Of a stretch of 64,000 nucleotides of DNA, positions 54,105 through 63,851 are shown in pieces. Within the stretch, counting starts at the first letter, position 1. Each line of letters begins with the position of its first letter. The stretch comes from Symplocastrum torsivum CPER-KK1 (GTDB lineage Bacteria; Cyanobacteriota; Cyanobacteriia; Cyanobacteriales; Coleofasciculaceae): contig JAHHIF010000013.1 of the NCBI GenBank assembly GCA_019358875.1, positions 1 through 64,000 of the forward strand. Direction: 5' to 3'. A program made the position numbers and the translations under genes. The notes under the pieces are model-generated. The model searched no databases and was not told the DNA's origin. It saw only the letters and a list, made by a program, of their open reading frames with translations.

Positions 54105-54351
54105 TGACAAAACTTTTTCAGCTTGTTAAAAGGTAGGCTAAGAGTGCAATGATTATTCGAGGCTTGTATAAAAAACACTTCCTTTTTTTTCAGTTTCTTG
54201 TCCATAGTTGTTAGGATTTTTTAGTTGGTTAATTACTTTATTTATCTTGTTTAATCTTTGCTTATATTTAAGTATATAATCAATCCGAAATATTCACAAA
54301 CTATTCACACTGGCTGAGTAAGATTGGGATATAAATAAGGTTTTGAATTTT

Positions 54352-54384
54352 ACACCCTCTCGTTTCCCGATTGTGAGGGTGTTT
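54352..54384 (+). terminator. Second terminator-like hairpin
   Basis: ACACCCTC pairs with GAGGGTGT around a 15-nt loop, followed by TTAAAATA. The stem is similar in sequence to the hairpin at 54061. It lies about 40 bp before the start of the lipoprotein gene and might instead be part of its leader. Confidence 0.35.
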
Positions 54385-54419
54385 AAAATACTAATCGCTA
54401 GACTAATTGATTACCTCAG

Positions 54420-54992
54420 ATGTACTTACTAAAACTAGCGCTCACGTTCACTACGGCAACATTATTGCTTAGCTGTACCTCTCAATTCCCAATTCCATTA
54501 GCTCGCTCAGAAGATACTTCAGCTTCCCATCCCCCTCCACTAATTTCTAATTCTCTCAAAGCGGCAATAGAGGAACTGAGAGTAATGAAAATTAAAATTG
54601 AGGAGCCAGAAGGAATTAGTTTTAAAGAATATGGGGAAGATCTTGTAGATTTAGCGGATATTACTAAGAATGCTACTGGCGATCCCAAAGCCTTAGCCGC
54701 CACCAAATCAGCCGTTGCAGGACACCAACTCGCACTACAGTTCTGGCGATGCGATCGCGTTGATGGATATGAAGCACTCTACCAATGTCGAGACAAAGTA
54801 CTTAAACGTGTATTCGTTAAATATCCAGATATTGCAGCACAAGCTAATGCCGCCGTTGCTGGGGAAAAGGTATCTTATATTAGTGCTGGATTAGAGAAAG
54901 ACTCAGTGTTACAAGCCATTTGGCAAAAGGCAATTGCTGACACAGATGTAGCCGTTCGGATTGTTAACCCACCTCCTCTTCAAAAGAAGTGA
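54420..54992 (+). CDS. Lipoprotein of unknown function
   Basis: A 190-aa predicted lipoprotein. The signal peptide ends at a lipobox (LLLSC, Cys near residue 19). The mature part is helical, with IEELRVMKIKIEEPEGISFKEYGEDLVDLA and VAGHQLALQFWRCD; two more Cys may pair. No family recognised. Probably periplasm-facing and anchored in a membrane. Confidence 0.6.
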   Translation: MYLLKLALTFTTATLLLSCTSQFPIPLARSEDTSASHPPPLISNSLKAAIEELRVMKIKIEEPEGISFKEYGEDLVDLADITKNATGDPKALAATKSAVAGHQLALQFWRCDRVDGYEALYQCRDKVLKRVFVKYPDIAAQANAAVAGEKVSYISAGLEKDSVLQAIWQKAIADTDVAVRIVNPPPLQKK

Positions 54993-55176
54993 GGTTTTAT
55001 AGCTCCAAAGCCGTCAGCTATCAGCTATCAGCTTTTTTGTTTTTCTTGCTGTCTCTAAAGTTCACACCTCCTGCTGTACCTCATCTCTCCAGGAAACCAC
55101 TATATCTGAGTAGCTGTTCTCTTTGAAATTGATTTAATTTCATGTAAGGGTGTAATCCACTTTAGCTAAATATTTT

Positions 55177-56133
55177 CTAATTATTTACAGTGCTTTGAGT
55201 TAAATTCAAATAGAACTTAAGCCCGATTAAACGACGAATGAGCATTGCTAGTTTAGGCTTTTTAGCTACAGAAAAATAGTTCTTTAACCACTCAGATGCT
55301 ATTGATAGCGCTTGTAAGCCTATACTGAGTGAATTTTCCTTGTGTGCCAATAGGTAAATACCTGAGTAAAGAATCATTAAATTCTCACATTGGGCTGGTG
55401 TATAGGACTGATTTGTATCCAGTATGTATTGCTGATTGAGTTCAATTGCAGCGTGAATGCCTTGAAACCATTTTTCAAGATTAAAACTTTGGTTACGGCA
55501 CTGGGGAGTTTCCATTCGATACAAAGCTCCCTTGCTTGTCCCATAAACAACAGTAGATTGGCTAACTAACTTAAACCAGAAAGCAATATCTTCTGCTAAA
55601 TATTGATCAAGTTGTTCTGGCCAATAACAATCAGGCGATAAAACTGAACGCTTAACTAAAGCCGCATGAACAGCCCAAGGAGCAAATGCGATCGCTTTAT
55701 CTCGCAAAATCTGATTGGGTTGTCCAATTCCGATTGGTGCCTTAAGTATCCTCTCAGTTGGATTAGCATCAGTAAATTCCTGCCAGTGACAGGCAACAAT
55801 CTCAGCTTCCGGATGAGCCTTTGCTGCTATTAACTGTTGTTCTAAATGGTCAGGTGCTAACAAATCATCAGCATCTAGAAACTGAATCCATTCTCCTTGA
55901 GCTAATGTGAGTCCATAATTACGAGCAGCCCCTGGCCCTTGTTTTGGCGACTGCAATAAGTGGATACGCGAATCTTGAAATTGCTGCGCTTTTTCCCAAC
56001 TACCATCAGTTGAACCATTATCTACTATCAGCATCTCCCAGTCCGGGTAGGTTTGGGAGAGCATCGACGTAATCGTGTTGGCGATGTAGGGAGCCTTGTT
56101 ATACAAGGGAGTAATGATAGAGACAGTGGGCAT
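55177..56133 (-). CDS. Family 2 glycosyltransferase
   Basis: A 318-aa GT-A fold glycosyltransferase. It begins VSIITPLYNKAPYIANTITSMLSQTYPDWEMLIVDNGSTDGSW, with QFLDADDLLAPDHLEQQL (the DxD metal site) and a later AEDIAFWFKL motif. The product is unknown; it likely adds a sugar to surface polysaccharide. Its start overlaps the stop of the upstream methyltransferase gene by one base (TAATG), so translation is probably coupled. Confidence 0.88.
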   Translation of the reverse strand: MPTVSIITPLYNKAPYIANTITSMLSQTYPDWEMLIVDNGSTDGSWEKAQQFQDSRIHLLQSPKQGPGAARNYGLTLAQGEWIQFLDADDLLAPDHLEQQLIAAKAHPEAEIVACHWQEFTDANPTERILKAPIGIGQPNQILRDKAIAFAPWAVHAALVKRSVLSPDCYWPEQLDQYLAEDIAFWFKLVSQSTVVYGTSKGALYRMETPQCRNQSFNLEKWFQGIHAAIELNQQYILDTNQSYTPAQCENLMILYSGIYLLAHKENSLSIGLQALSIASEWLKNYFSVAKKPKLAMLIRRLIGLKFYLNLTQSTVNN

Positions 56134-57092
56134 TACTTTTTACGGAGCCATAAGCTACCACAATGATGATAAGGCTCTTTCCAGTCCAACACTCCAGACC
56201 ACAATCTAGCAACGTCTTGGGGATAGTCTACAGACAACCAGTGATTGGCTAAAACAACCTCAAATTTATGATTGTAGGCGAGAAACGCTTCCAGCATATA
56301 TTGCTCATTCCAAGCTCTACGTTGCTCAATGAGCCATTTTGGTGGGTAGTCGTAGGGAAAGAAGATGTCATGAAAGTGAATCCAAACGCCGCTAGAAATG
56401 ATAGGGAGAATATCTAGGATTTCCCGACAAACATCACTCCCAAACTTAACAGTATGAGTTGAATCAATAAAAAGAATATCGTCTACCCCTAACTGCTCAA
56501 AAACTTTCAGGTCGATAGTTTCAACTCGTTCAGAAATAAGTTGAATTTCGAGATTTGCTTCAGTTAGTTGTGGCTCAGGATAGGGTTCGATACATATAAT
56601 TTTACCTGCCTTTCCCTCTTGTTGATTTTTGGCGATCGCTTTGGCTGCAATTTGAGTTGAATATCCACACCCAATTTCTATAATCTTTGAGGGGTTGACT
56701 TTCCTTAAGAGTGCATAGTAAATAGCTGCATCTAATTCAAAATAAAACTCATTAAAGAAATCGAACTTTGCATCAGAGGCTTGCTCATCAGCTAGTTCCT
56801 GAATTTCTGTACTGTAAATACTTAATTCTTTAATAAGGTAAACTTGAGCATCTAGATGCCAATCTATACAATTATAAGAACGTCTTTGGAGAACCTGCTC
56901 AGGGGTGATTTTTGCAAATTCTGGTAACGGTTCGTAGTAGTGAAATTTACGAATGGAGTACTCCCACTTATCTGCAAGAGTCGGATTTCTCTGGAACAAC
57001 CAAAGAAATCGATTAACTACCCGAAAAGGCAATAGCTTCAGAATTGCTAAAAATAAATCATCTAGAATATTATTTACGGATTTAGGTAACAT
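56133..57092 (-). CDS. Class I SAM-dependent methyltransferase (cluster)
   Basis: A 319-aa protein with a SAM-binding Rossmann motif IIEIGCGYSTQIAAKAIAK and the second-strand acidic residue in IICIEPYPEP. The middle domain has DDILFIDSTHTVKFG and GVWIHFHDIFFPYDYPP, as in Methyltransf_24 proteins of polysaccharide clusters. The N-terminal 130 residues are family-specific. It is translationally coupled to the GT2 gene downstream. The acceptor may be a sugar or glycolipid. Confidence 0.75.
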   Translation of the reverse strand: MLPKSVNNILDDLFLAILKLLPFRVVNRFLWLFQRNPTLADKWEYSIRKFHYYEPLPEFAKITPEQVLQRRSYNCIDWHLDAQVYLIKELSIYSTEIQELADEQASDAKFDFFNEFYFELDAAIYYALLRKVNPSKIIEIGCGYSTQIAAKAIAKNQQEGKAGKIICIEPYPEPQLTEANLEIQLISERVETIDLKVFEQLGVDDILFIDSTHTVKFGSDVCREILDILPIISSGVWIHFHDIFFPYDYPPKWLIEQRRAWNEQYMLEAFLAYNHKFEVVLANHWLSVDYPQDVARLWSGVLDWKEPYHHCGSLWLRKK

Positions 57093-57187
57093 ACTTGAAT
57101 ACTTTTTATTTTCAGCTAGCGAGTAGGTAGGTTAGAGATAATAGTAGTACAGCGCTAGACTAGACTATTATAGTTACATCATTAATC

Positions 57188-58351
57188 TTATTTATACTCT
57201 TTGCATACTTGATAAAGACCATCAACAAATTGCTGTTGAATTTTTCCTGGATTGAACATTCCTTGTGCCATTACTAAAGCTTTGTTGGCAAGGTGTGTTT
57301 GCTCCTCCGGTTGAGTTGCCAATTCTTGGATAGCTTTCACTAAATCCTGCACCAATGAAGATGTTACAACCAATGCTGATTGGTACTTGCGTCCCCAACG
57401 AACGGCTGAACAGTATTCAGGCCCCCAAATAATAACAGGCCTAGTGTATTGACAATATTCAACTAACTTAGAGGGAAAACTCGTTTCTGCCCAACGGCGA
57501 TTTTTTGGGTCAAAAGATATTGTAACGAGTAAAGCACTAGCTGTTTTTAACTCATGCCTCAATAAATCTCTCGAAACCAGTCCACGATATATGCCTTGTT
57601 CATTAAGCTGCTGTAGTTGAGACTCTGACCAATTTGGAGGACGACCGAATAATTTTAACTGTACTTCTTGAATGTCTTGTAATGCCGCAGACAAAGCTTG
57701 CAGCATTGGCGCATAAATCCCCGAAAGGCTACCTGCATAAACTAGGTTAAATGACTTTTCATCGGCGAGGATTATGGGTTTTTCTGCAATTGTCAATCGA
57801 TCAGGAATAGGGTACAGGGTTTGTGCATTTTGGTGATTACCTAATAGTTGTTGCATTTCCTCACTCACACAAAAAGCGATCGCACTTTGCTGGTATAGCT
57901 TCTTAAACCGCCATTCTACAGATTTCTTTGCCCAAGGATGTATGGAAGCTAAGTTTGGCCACCAATCATGAAAAATCGTGACCAATGGTATATTAAACTC
58001 TTTAGACATCTTCTGGGCAGCTATCCAATGGATACCCTCAGCAACCGTAATAATCAAGTTAGGTTGAGCATTTTTTATATATTTCCGAATAATTTTATAG
58101 TTAAAAAAAGGATGGAAGCACTGATAGATATCATGAATCCAGCTTGAAAGCCTTGTTTGTGTTAGGCGATTAAGAAGTCGATTCGGTTTAATTTCTAAAA
58201 AATTTTCAGTAAGGATACCGTCTAAATCATCGGTTGCGATCGCTAGCTTCAGTTCAGGCATCTCTGAAAAATGCCTGTAAAGAATTACCTCGCCAGCCGT
58301 AGTATCTCGCGGCACAGCAGAAGAGATCAGTAAAATTTTTAAATCATTCAT
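57188..58351 (-). CDS. Glycosyltransferase, GT4-like
   Basis: A 387-aa GT-B fold enzyme. It starts LKILLISSAVPRDTTAGEVILYRHF. The C-terminal half has FNLVYAGSLSGIYAPMLQALS, ALLVTISFDPKN and the donor-site FPSKLVEYCQYTRPVIIWGPE, in place of the usual EGFG-type motif. The sugar and acceptor are unknown. It sits between methyltransferase genes in the cluster on the same strand. Confidence 0.75.
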   Translation of the reverse strand: MNDLKILLISSAVPRDTTAGEVILYRHFSEMPELKLAIATDDLDGILTENFLEIKPNRLLNRLTQTRLSSWIHDIYQCFHPFFNYKIIRKYIKNAQPNLIITVAEGIHWIAAQKMSKEFNIPLVTIFHDWWPNLASIHPWAKKSVEWRFKKLYQQSAIAFCVSEEMQQLLGNHQNAQTLYPIPDRLTIAEKPIILADEKSFNLVYAGSLSGIYAPMLQALSAALQDIQEVQLKLFGRPPNWSESQLQQLNEQGIYRGLVSRDLLRHELKTASALLVTISFDPKNRRWAETSFPSKLVEYCQYTRPVIIWGPEYCSAVRWGRKYQSALVVTSSLVQDLVKAIQELATQPEEQTHLANKALVMAQGMFNPGKIQQQFVDGLYQVCKEYK

Positions 58352-58393
58352 TGACTATTTGAAAAACAAGAACAATTTTCTTGATTTTCTTCA

Positions 58394-59119
58394 TTAATTT
58401 TTAACCGAACAAATCCAAATAATCGTGCTATTTAGCAAACTACCGAACCAGGGCAAAGGCGTTAAAATCCTCCGCTCAATGGTTACTTTTTGCTGTAGCA
58501 ATTTCTGGATTTTTCTATAGTCAAACCCCTTGTGGCTCCTGAGCGGTTTATTTAATGAATGAGACGAGGGAAAGCTGTTGGTATCCCAGAGAACTGAGGC
58601 AGCAAATAACTCACCTAACTGGTAGCGCTCATAGCCATAGTTTCCTTTTCGATTAGCAATGTAGCGTCCGACTTGCTTAAAAAAGAGTGATGGACCAATT
58701 TCAATCGGGACAGAAATCACTATTTTTGCCCCTGGTTTGCTGTAGCGCAACATCTGCTCTAAAACCTTGTCCGGTTCTCCAACGTGTTCCAGCGTTTCGG
58801 TGCAAATAATTAAATCGCAACTCTTAGGGGAAATTTTCTCTGATAGTTCGTGAGGCTGACAGAATTGAAATCCCGGTATATCCGCAAACAAATCCTTGCA
58901 AGCTGATAGCATGTCCCAATCGATGTCAACGCCAACTCCTTGCTTAACCAAGTTCTGTTCATAAGCCATTTTCAATAGCCAACCGTCGCCGCAGCCATAG
59001 TCTAATGCCTGAGTATATTGAGTGCTACCAATTGCCTCCAGAATAGTGCCGAAGCGGGAGCGATGCGCCAGACGAGTTAGGTGATTACCCTGCTGAAGTA
59101 TGCGTTGAGAATAAGACAT
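58394..59119 (-). CDS. Class I SAM methyltransferase (cluster)
   Basis: A 241-aa methyltransferase of the Methyltransf_11/23 type. Motif I is ALDYGCGDGWLLKMAY, followed by VGVDIDWDML, and CDLIICTETLEHVGEP, with the family's downstream KPGAKIVISVPIE. There is no membrane segment. The acceptor is probably a glycan or lipid-linked sugar, inferred from the cluster context. Confidence 0.85.
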   Translation of the reverse strand: MSYSQRILQQGNHLTRLAHRSRFGTILEAIGSTQYTQALDYGCGDGWLLKMAYEQNLVKQGVGVDIDWDMLSACKDLFADIPGFQFCQPHELSEKISPKSCDLIICTETLEHVGEPDKVLEQMLRYSKPGAKIVISVPIEIGPSLFFKQVGRYIANRKGNYGYERYQLGELFAASVLWDTNSFPSSHSLNKPLRSHKGFDYRKIQKLLQQKVTIERRILTPLPWFGSLLNSTIIWICSVKN

Positions 59120-59303
59120 GGGGTGATTAGTCCACAGTTAGAGATTTAAGAAGCAGTTGTTGGTTAATGATATGTAGCAGTTCTCAATCAACTCATTTTT
59201 GAGCACGGACAAAGAAGATTGTGGTATCTTCCCACACTCCTTGATCAGTTGTTACTTTCTCAATTTCTGCTCTGTACTCAACTTGTAACTGATCTAATTG
59301 TTC

Positions 59304-60002
59304 CTATGATAGTTTTGCTAACAACGGATTGCCTTTAAAGTTTAAATTAATCCACTTCCAAGATGCTCCGTCACCCCTTAGCTTACGATACCGTCCTGAT
59401 GGCTCAATTTTGACTTCGATATTTCTAAAACCCGCCTGTTCTAGTAGATTGTGGCACTTTTCGGTAGTACCATAGGGTTCGTGGATGTGTGGTATTGATA
59501 TGCCCAACACTTTCGTGCAGATACTTTTGTAAACAGGTGCCATATAAGCTGTTTCGGGAGGACAGGTAAATGCAACAAACCCTCCTGGTTTAAGGAAACG
59601 ATACCATGTTTGCAAACTTGCAGGAATATTACTTAGAAACATAATTGCTTCACAGCAAAAGATGGCATCAAAACTACTCTCGCTAAAGTTGAGGTAATTT
59701 GCATCTGCCTCAATCAACTCAATGTTTTTTACTCCTGTGGCTTCAACTTTCAGTCTTGCTTGATGGAGCATTCCAACGGACATATCTACACCAATAACAT
59801 AGCCCTCTGAACCCACTTTTTGAGCAGCAGGAATCGCAACTAAACCTGTTCCAGTTGCTATATCAAGAATTTTCTGTCCTTTCTCAATTGGGACAGATTC
59901 AAGTAGGAAATTAGCGTCACGCGGATGGCGAGTTCCTTCCTCCTGATCATAGGCAGTTCTACTATTGTAGAGTTCTATTACCTGCTGTTTATAACTATCC
60001 AT
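59304..60002 (-). CDS. Class I SAM methyltransferase, UbiE-like fold
   Basis: A 232-aa methyltransferase. Motif I is KILDIATGTGLVAIPAAQ, followed by VIGVDMSVGMLHQAR, IEADANYLNFSESSFDAIFCCEAIMFL and FLKPGGFVAFTCPPE. It is closest in style to UbiE/COQ5 or small-molecule methyltransferases, and the acceptor is unknown. Flanks of about 180 and 215 bp separate it from cluster neighbours, so it may have its own promoter. Confidence 0.85.
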   Translation of the reverse strand: MDSYKQQVIELYNSRTAYDQEEGTRHPRDANFLLESVPIEKGQKILDIATGTGLVAIPAAQKVGSEGYVIGVDMSVGMLHQARLKVEATGVKNIELIEADANYLNFSESSFDAIFCCEAIMFLSNIPASLQTWYRFLKPGGFVAFTCPPETAYMAPVYKSICTKVLGISIPHIHEPYGTTEKCHNLLEQAGFRNIEVKIEPSGRYRKLRGDGASWKWINLNFKGNPLLAKLS

Positions 60003-60217
60003 ACTTGTTTCTCTCTTACTGTAGCCTCAATACGCCGTTCATGAGGAATATAAAATAGAGACGAGTGTAATAGAAAAATAGATTATGATTTGAATCAATC
60101 ATTGGTTTATAGCAATTCTTGTTTCAGTGAGGTCCATCTAAGTTTTTTGCCCATTTCCAATTCCAAATTCTCGAAAACGCTAAAATTTGTACCTCATCCA
60201 CATGAGAACCGCTATAT

Positions 60218-61423
60218 CTATTTCAAGTAGTCAGAAGCTAGAGCTTGAGGAATTGGTTGCTGCTCTAGAAGAGAGTAATAAGTATGGCTAAGGCTAGAAG
60301 CGATCGCACTCCAGGAATAGCGGCACCTTACTAAGCGCTTGCCATTCTCGCCTAACTTCTGCCGTAACTCTGGGTTGGTGAGTAATTGCGCGATCGCATT
60401 TTGCACTGCCTCAATCTCTCCTTTGACAATTAAACCTGCCGACTCGGCAGCAATATCTGGAGCAATTTGGACATCTGGAGTGATAATCACTGGTAAGCCA
60501 GCCGCCATCGCTTCCGCCACTGCAATTCCAAAGTTTTCTGTATAGGATGGCAAGACGAAAATATCTGAACCCTGCAACAGTAAGGCCTTTTTTTCACCCG
60601 TTACGAAGCCAGTGATTGATGTTTGTGAGGCTAGTCCTAAAGACGATACTAAGTTAGTCAGATAACTTAGATAGCCTGAGTCTCCTGAACCTGCTAAAAT
60701 CAGATGAAATTTTTTGTTTTTTAAAGCTAGCTTGTTGAGAGCTTCGATTAGTAAGTCGGGACGCTTTTTGGGATGGAGGCGGGAGAGAAATAAAATAATT
60801 GGTGTTGTCTCAGGTATTCCATACATACGATGAAGATGCGCCTTAGCTTGCGGTTGCAGGGTAGGTAAATGCACACCATAAGGGACGACAAAGCTGGGCG
60901 TTGAAACCTGAAAATCCTGCACATTCTGTGATTCTTCCAGAGTAGAACAGTGAATTGCTATGGCTGACTTGAGATTATGACGTTCAATTTTTGAATAAAT
61001 TTGCTTTTTGAGCTTTTGATGCGCCAGTGCCCAAGGTGTTAGCATCCCGTAGGGAGTAGCGATGTAGGGAATTCCTTGCTGTCTTGCGATCGCTGCGGCA
61101 CAAGTGGGAGCAAAGGAGAATAAATAATGAGTGTGTAAAATGTCATAATTCTTGGAATTTTGCCACAGCCAGTGAGCTAAGTCTGGTGAAAAGATATAGT
61201 CTCTCAACGGTGGTGAGAAGCGGGGGAGAAACCAGACAGGAACTTGCTCATATTCAATACATTGGCGCAGTGGCACGTCGAGTCGTTCTAAACCGTTATC
61301 ATCAGTCGTAGCAATTTCTGCATCAACCCCACGCGCACGTAAGGCTTTAACCATTTCTAGAGTGATTTGAGTCGGCCCACCTTTAACTTTGGCAAGTGAA
61401 GGAATGACGTGCAAAACTTTCAT
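60218..61423 (-). CDS. Family 4 glycosyltransferase (1)
   Basis: A 401-aa GT4 enzyme. The N-terminus is MKVLHVIPSLAKVKGGPTQITLEMVKAL. The C-terminal domain holds ILFLSRLHPKKRPDLLIEAL and the donor signature VLPSYTENFGIAVAEAMAAGLPVIIT, the ExxxxxxxE motif of retaining GT4 enzymes. It presumably transfers a hexose to a growing repeat unit. The substrate is not determinable. Confidence 0.9.
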   Translation of the reverse strand: MKVLHVIPSLAKVKGGPTQITLEMVKALRARGVDAEIATTDDNGLERLDVPLRQCIEYEQVPVWFLPRFSPPLRDYIFSPDLAHWLWQNSKNYDILHTHYLFSFAPTCAAAIARQQGIPYIATPYGMLTPWALAHQKLKKQIYSKIERHNLKSAIAIHCSTLEESQNVQDFQVSTPSFVVPYGVHLPTLQPQAKAHLHRMYGIPETTPIILFLSRLHPKKRPDLLIEALNKLALKNKKFHLILAGSGDSGYLSYLTNLVSSLGLASQTSITGFVTGEKKALLLQGSDIFVLPSYTENFGIAVAEAMAAGLPVIITPDVQIAPDIAAESAGLIVKGEIEAVQNAIAQLLTNPELRQKLGENGKRLVRCRYSWSAIASSLSHTYYSLLEQQPIPQALASDYLK

Positions 61424-61499
61424 GGTAGATGGCTAGTTAGTAATGAGCGAAAGATGCGTAATAACCTGTATGAGTAGTGAAATAACTTGTAATTTACCT

Positions 61500-62660
61500 C
61501 TACTGCGGTTTAATTCCTGTCTCTAGCTGAGAGGTTTCCATGAGTTCAGCTAACCTTTGTTGGAAGCACTCAAACCCAAACATTTCAATCACTTTTTTTC
61601 GTAAAAGCTCAGGTTGATAGAGGATAGGATGATTATAAGTGTTTTGCAAAATTTGAATAAGTGTTTTGGCGATCGCATCTAAATCATCAGGTTCAACTAA
61701 AGCACCGAGTTCTCCCTGGCAAAGGGCATCAATTGCACCATCTTGATTCCCCCCTAGGGTAGGTTTGCCACACGCTAACGCTTCTAGGTACACAATCCCA
61801 AAGCCTTCTCCTTTACTGGGCATCGCAAACACATCACAAAGATTGTAATGATCGCACATTTCCTCATCTGGAATAAACCCAGCTAAAGTTACACAGTGTT
61901 GCAGGTTCAGTTGGGTGATTAATTGTTCAATGCGAGGGCGATCGCTTCCTTGACCCACTAGAATGTAATGAACATTCGGAATCTGGCGGCGAATCTCAGG
62001 TAAGGCTTGCAGGATTTTGTCGTACCCTTTATAGCGATCGCTACTGTCGAGTCTGCCAACGGTAAGAATAATGGGTTGTTCTGCTGTCAGGTGATAACGA
62101 CTCAGTAAATGTTGCGGCTTTGGGGCGATTTGGAAGCGACTTACATCAAACGTACAGGGTAAAAGAGAAATTTTATCAGGATTTAGGTTTTGTTCTTTGA
62201 GAAGGCGATCGCGAGTGTAACCACTGACAGCGAGAATGCGATCGGCATTGTGCAACGCCTTCTGCAAGCCTTGGCGCTTGATACTCCAAGCTTCCGTACC
62301 ATGAGCAACCACCCAATAGGGAATTCCAGCGACTTGCTTGAGCCAGCAGGCGGCTGGTATGAAATTGACATGCGTCGAGATAACAACGTTAGGTTTTTGC
62401 CAAAGTCCATGTCCAACTAGTTGCGCGGCAAAGATAGGAGTTCGTAAAGCCAAGGGGAAAGTCCCAGAAAAATGGAACTGAGTCTGATTCAAAAAATAAG
62501 GAAAGGCATGAGTATCGTGCTTGAGGAACACCTCATACTGGCTTTTGGGAGATAAATTCTGTAGAGCCTTTAAGAGGAAGGTTGAATAAACTTGAATTCC
62601 TCCCTTGAATTCAAAAATATCAGGAAACCAAAGATGGATTAATGAACCTTTATTCTTCAT
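61500..62660 (-). CDS. Family 4 glycosyltransferase (2)
   Basis: A 386-aa GT4 enzyme. It begins IHLWFPDIFEFKGGIQVYSTFLLKAL; the C-terminal half has ILTVGRLDSSDRYKGYDKIL, VHYILVGQGSDRPRIE and VFAMPSKGEGFGIVYLEALACGKPTLG. It overlaps the upstream FkbM gene by 11 bp, so the pair is co-translated. Specificity unknown. Confidence 0.9.
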   Translation of the reverse strand: MKNKGSLIHLWFPDIFEFKGGIQVYSTFLLKALQNLSPKSQYEVFLKHDTHAFPYFLNQTQFHFSGTFPLALRTPIFAAQLVGHGLWQKPNVVISTHVNFIPAACWLKQVAGIPYWVVAHGTEAWSIKRQGLQKALHNADRILAVSGYTRDRLLKEQNLNPDKISLLPCTFDVSRFQIAPKPQHLLSRYHLTAEQPIILTVGRLDSSDRYKGYDKILQALPEIRRQIPNVHYILVGQGSDRPRIEQLITQLNLQHCVTLAGFIPDEEMCDHYNLCDVFAMPSKGEGFGIVYLEALACGKPTLGGNQDGAIDALCQGELGALVEPDDLDAIAKTLIQILQNTYNHPILYQPELLRKKVIEMFGFECFQQRLAELMETSQLETGIKPQ

Positions 62661-63501
62661 TATTCACATTCTTGTCAATTGGCAAGAACAAACCATTTGC
62701 CCACTCAGGAATTTGGAAATCTGCTTGTTTTAGTGGGTCATAAAGTTTACCATTTTCCTCGAAAAAATAACATTGATAGCCAAATTGCTTCAGGTAATCA
62801 ATAACAGCTTGCCCCTGACCATTTGACGACGTTAACTCTGCATAGATGGCTCTAATCCGTTGCTCTTTTAGCCAAGTCTCCGCTCCTTGCAGCGCTGCAA
62901 TCTCATAGCCTTCGACATCGAGTTTCCATAAATCGACTTTCTCAATACAACGCAATGCTAATTCGTCTTCTAATCGTACAATCTCGATAGGTTCACCCTC
63001 AGTATCAGATACTCTCGCCCAACAGCCGTGCATAGAACCAGAACCCCAGCTATCCAGGCGTAATTGAGTAGCCGATGCGCCAAGTCCTCGCTGGATGAGT
63101 TCTACGGGTAGAGTGGGATGAGCCACCAAACATTCCTTCAACCAATCAATTTGTTGTGTTCCAGGTTCAAACGCAAGTACTTTTCCTTGTGGTACCCACT
63201 GAGCCAAATACAACAGCATTTGACCAATATTTGCTCCTGAATCTACAACGACACCATTAGGTGGCAGAAACTTACGCGCCCAGTTAAGAAATGGCGCACC
63301 TTCATATTTGCCATAGACAATCCAGCGATGAGGAATTAAACTCAGGTCAAGTTTCCAAGTAATGCCAACAGCAGTATCAACCCAGCAAATTCCTTGTTGA
63401 GCCAGTACCTTACCAAAAAGTCGTTCGCAAATTCCCAGTTTGTGAGGAAAGTCAAAGGGTTGTAACCAAGTTAAAGGTAAGGGTAGAGTAACAGTCTCCA
63501 T
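62650..63501 (-). CDS. FkbM family methyltransferase
   Basis: A 283-aa FkbM-type SAM methyltransferase, a family that O-methylates polyketides and sugars. Motif I is VVDSGANIGQMLLYLAQWVP, followed by LAFEPGTQQIDWLKE and the conserved WKLDVEGYEIAALQGAETWL. It overlaps the downstream GT4 gene. O-methylation of a sugar in the polysaccharide is the likely role, by context. Confidence 0.85.
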   Translation of the reverse strand: METVTLPLPLTWLQPFDFPHKLGICERLFGKVLAQQGICWVDTAVGITWKLDLSLIPHRWIVYGKYEGAPFLNWARKFLPPNGVVVDSGANIGQMLLYLAQWVPQGKVLAFEPGTQQIDWLKECLVAHPTLPVELIQRGLGASATQLRLDSWGSGSMHGCWARVSDTEGEPIEIVRLEDELALRCIEKVDLWKLDVEGYEIAALQGAETWLKEQRIRAIYAELTSSNGQGQAVIDYLKQFGYQCYFFEENGKLYDPLKQADFQIPEWANGLFLPIDKNVNNEE

Positions 63502-63599
63502 AAATTTTTAGCATTGAACATTTAATAATCAAGGAGTTATAGGCAAGGAAAATTTTACATTTTTGAGAATTTTATACTTGGTAATGGCTACCTTAATAC

Positions 63600-63848
63600 G
63601 AATGGCACTGACTTAAGGGAAATGAGCGAGTCCAGCAGTCCAAAAAATTTCTCGATAAAAGTTGTGCTTTATTCAACAACACGGATAAACTGCACTCTCA
63701 TCAGTACCGATAACACCTTGTGTAGGGGGACTGGGGGCGGCACTCTGCCCCCACCGGAGCTTTAGTGAGGAGGGGGTTTGGGGGGCAACGTCCCCCAATC
63801 CGGGTTTTTCCAACGAACGATTACTTTTCGCTTAAGTCAGTGCCATTC
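63600..63848. mobile_element. MITE with 18-bp perfect terminal repeats
   Basis: A 249-bp element with identical inverted ends GAATGGCACTGACTTAAG (63600-63617) and its complement (63831-63848). The interior has no ORF but includes a GC-rich block (63719-63807) with runs of G and C that can fold. The same 18-mer ends another element at 189-206. Flanks CTTAATAC and CTAATAC look like an imperfect target duplication, offset by three bases. Confidence 0.75.
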
Positions 63849-63851
63849 CCC

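Larger units (their letters stand above)
53609..54419. other. Large gene-free interval
   Basis: About 810 bp with no supported gene. A minus-strand frame (53700-53829, MLIRWLMPILASLAF) could encode a 40-aa hydrophobic peptide but is not convincing. Two terminator-like hairpins lie at 54061-54100 and 54352-54385, so a small RNA may be encoded here. Confidence 0.45.
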
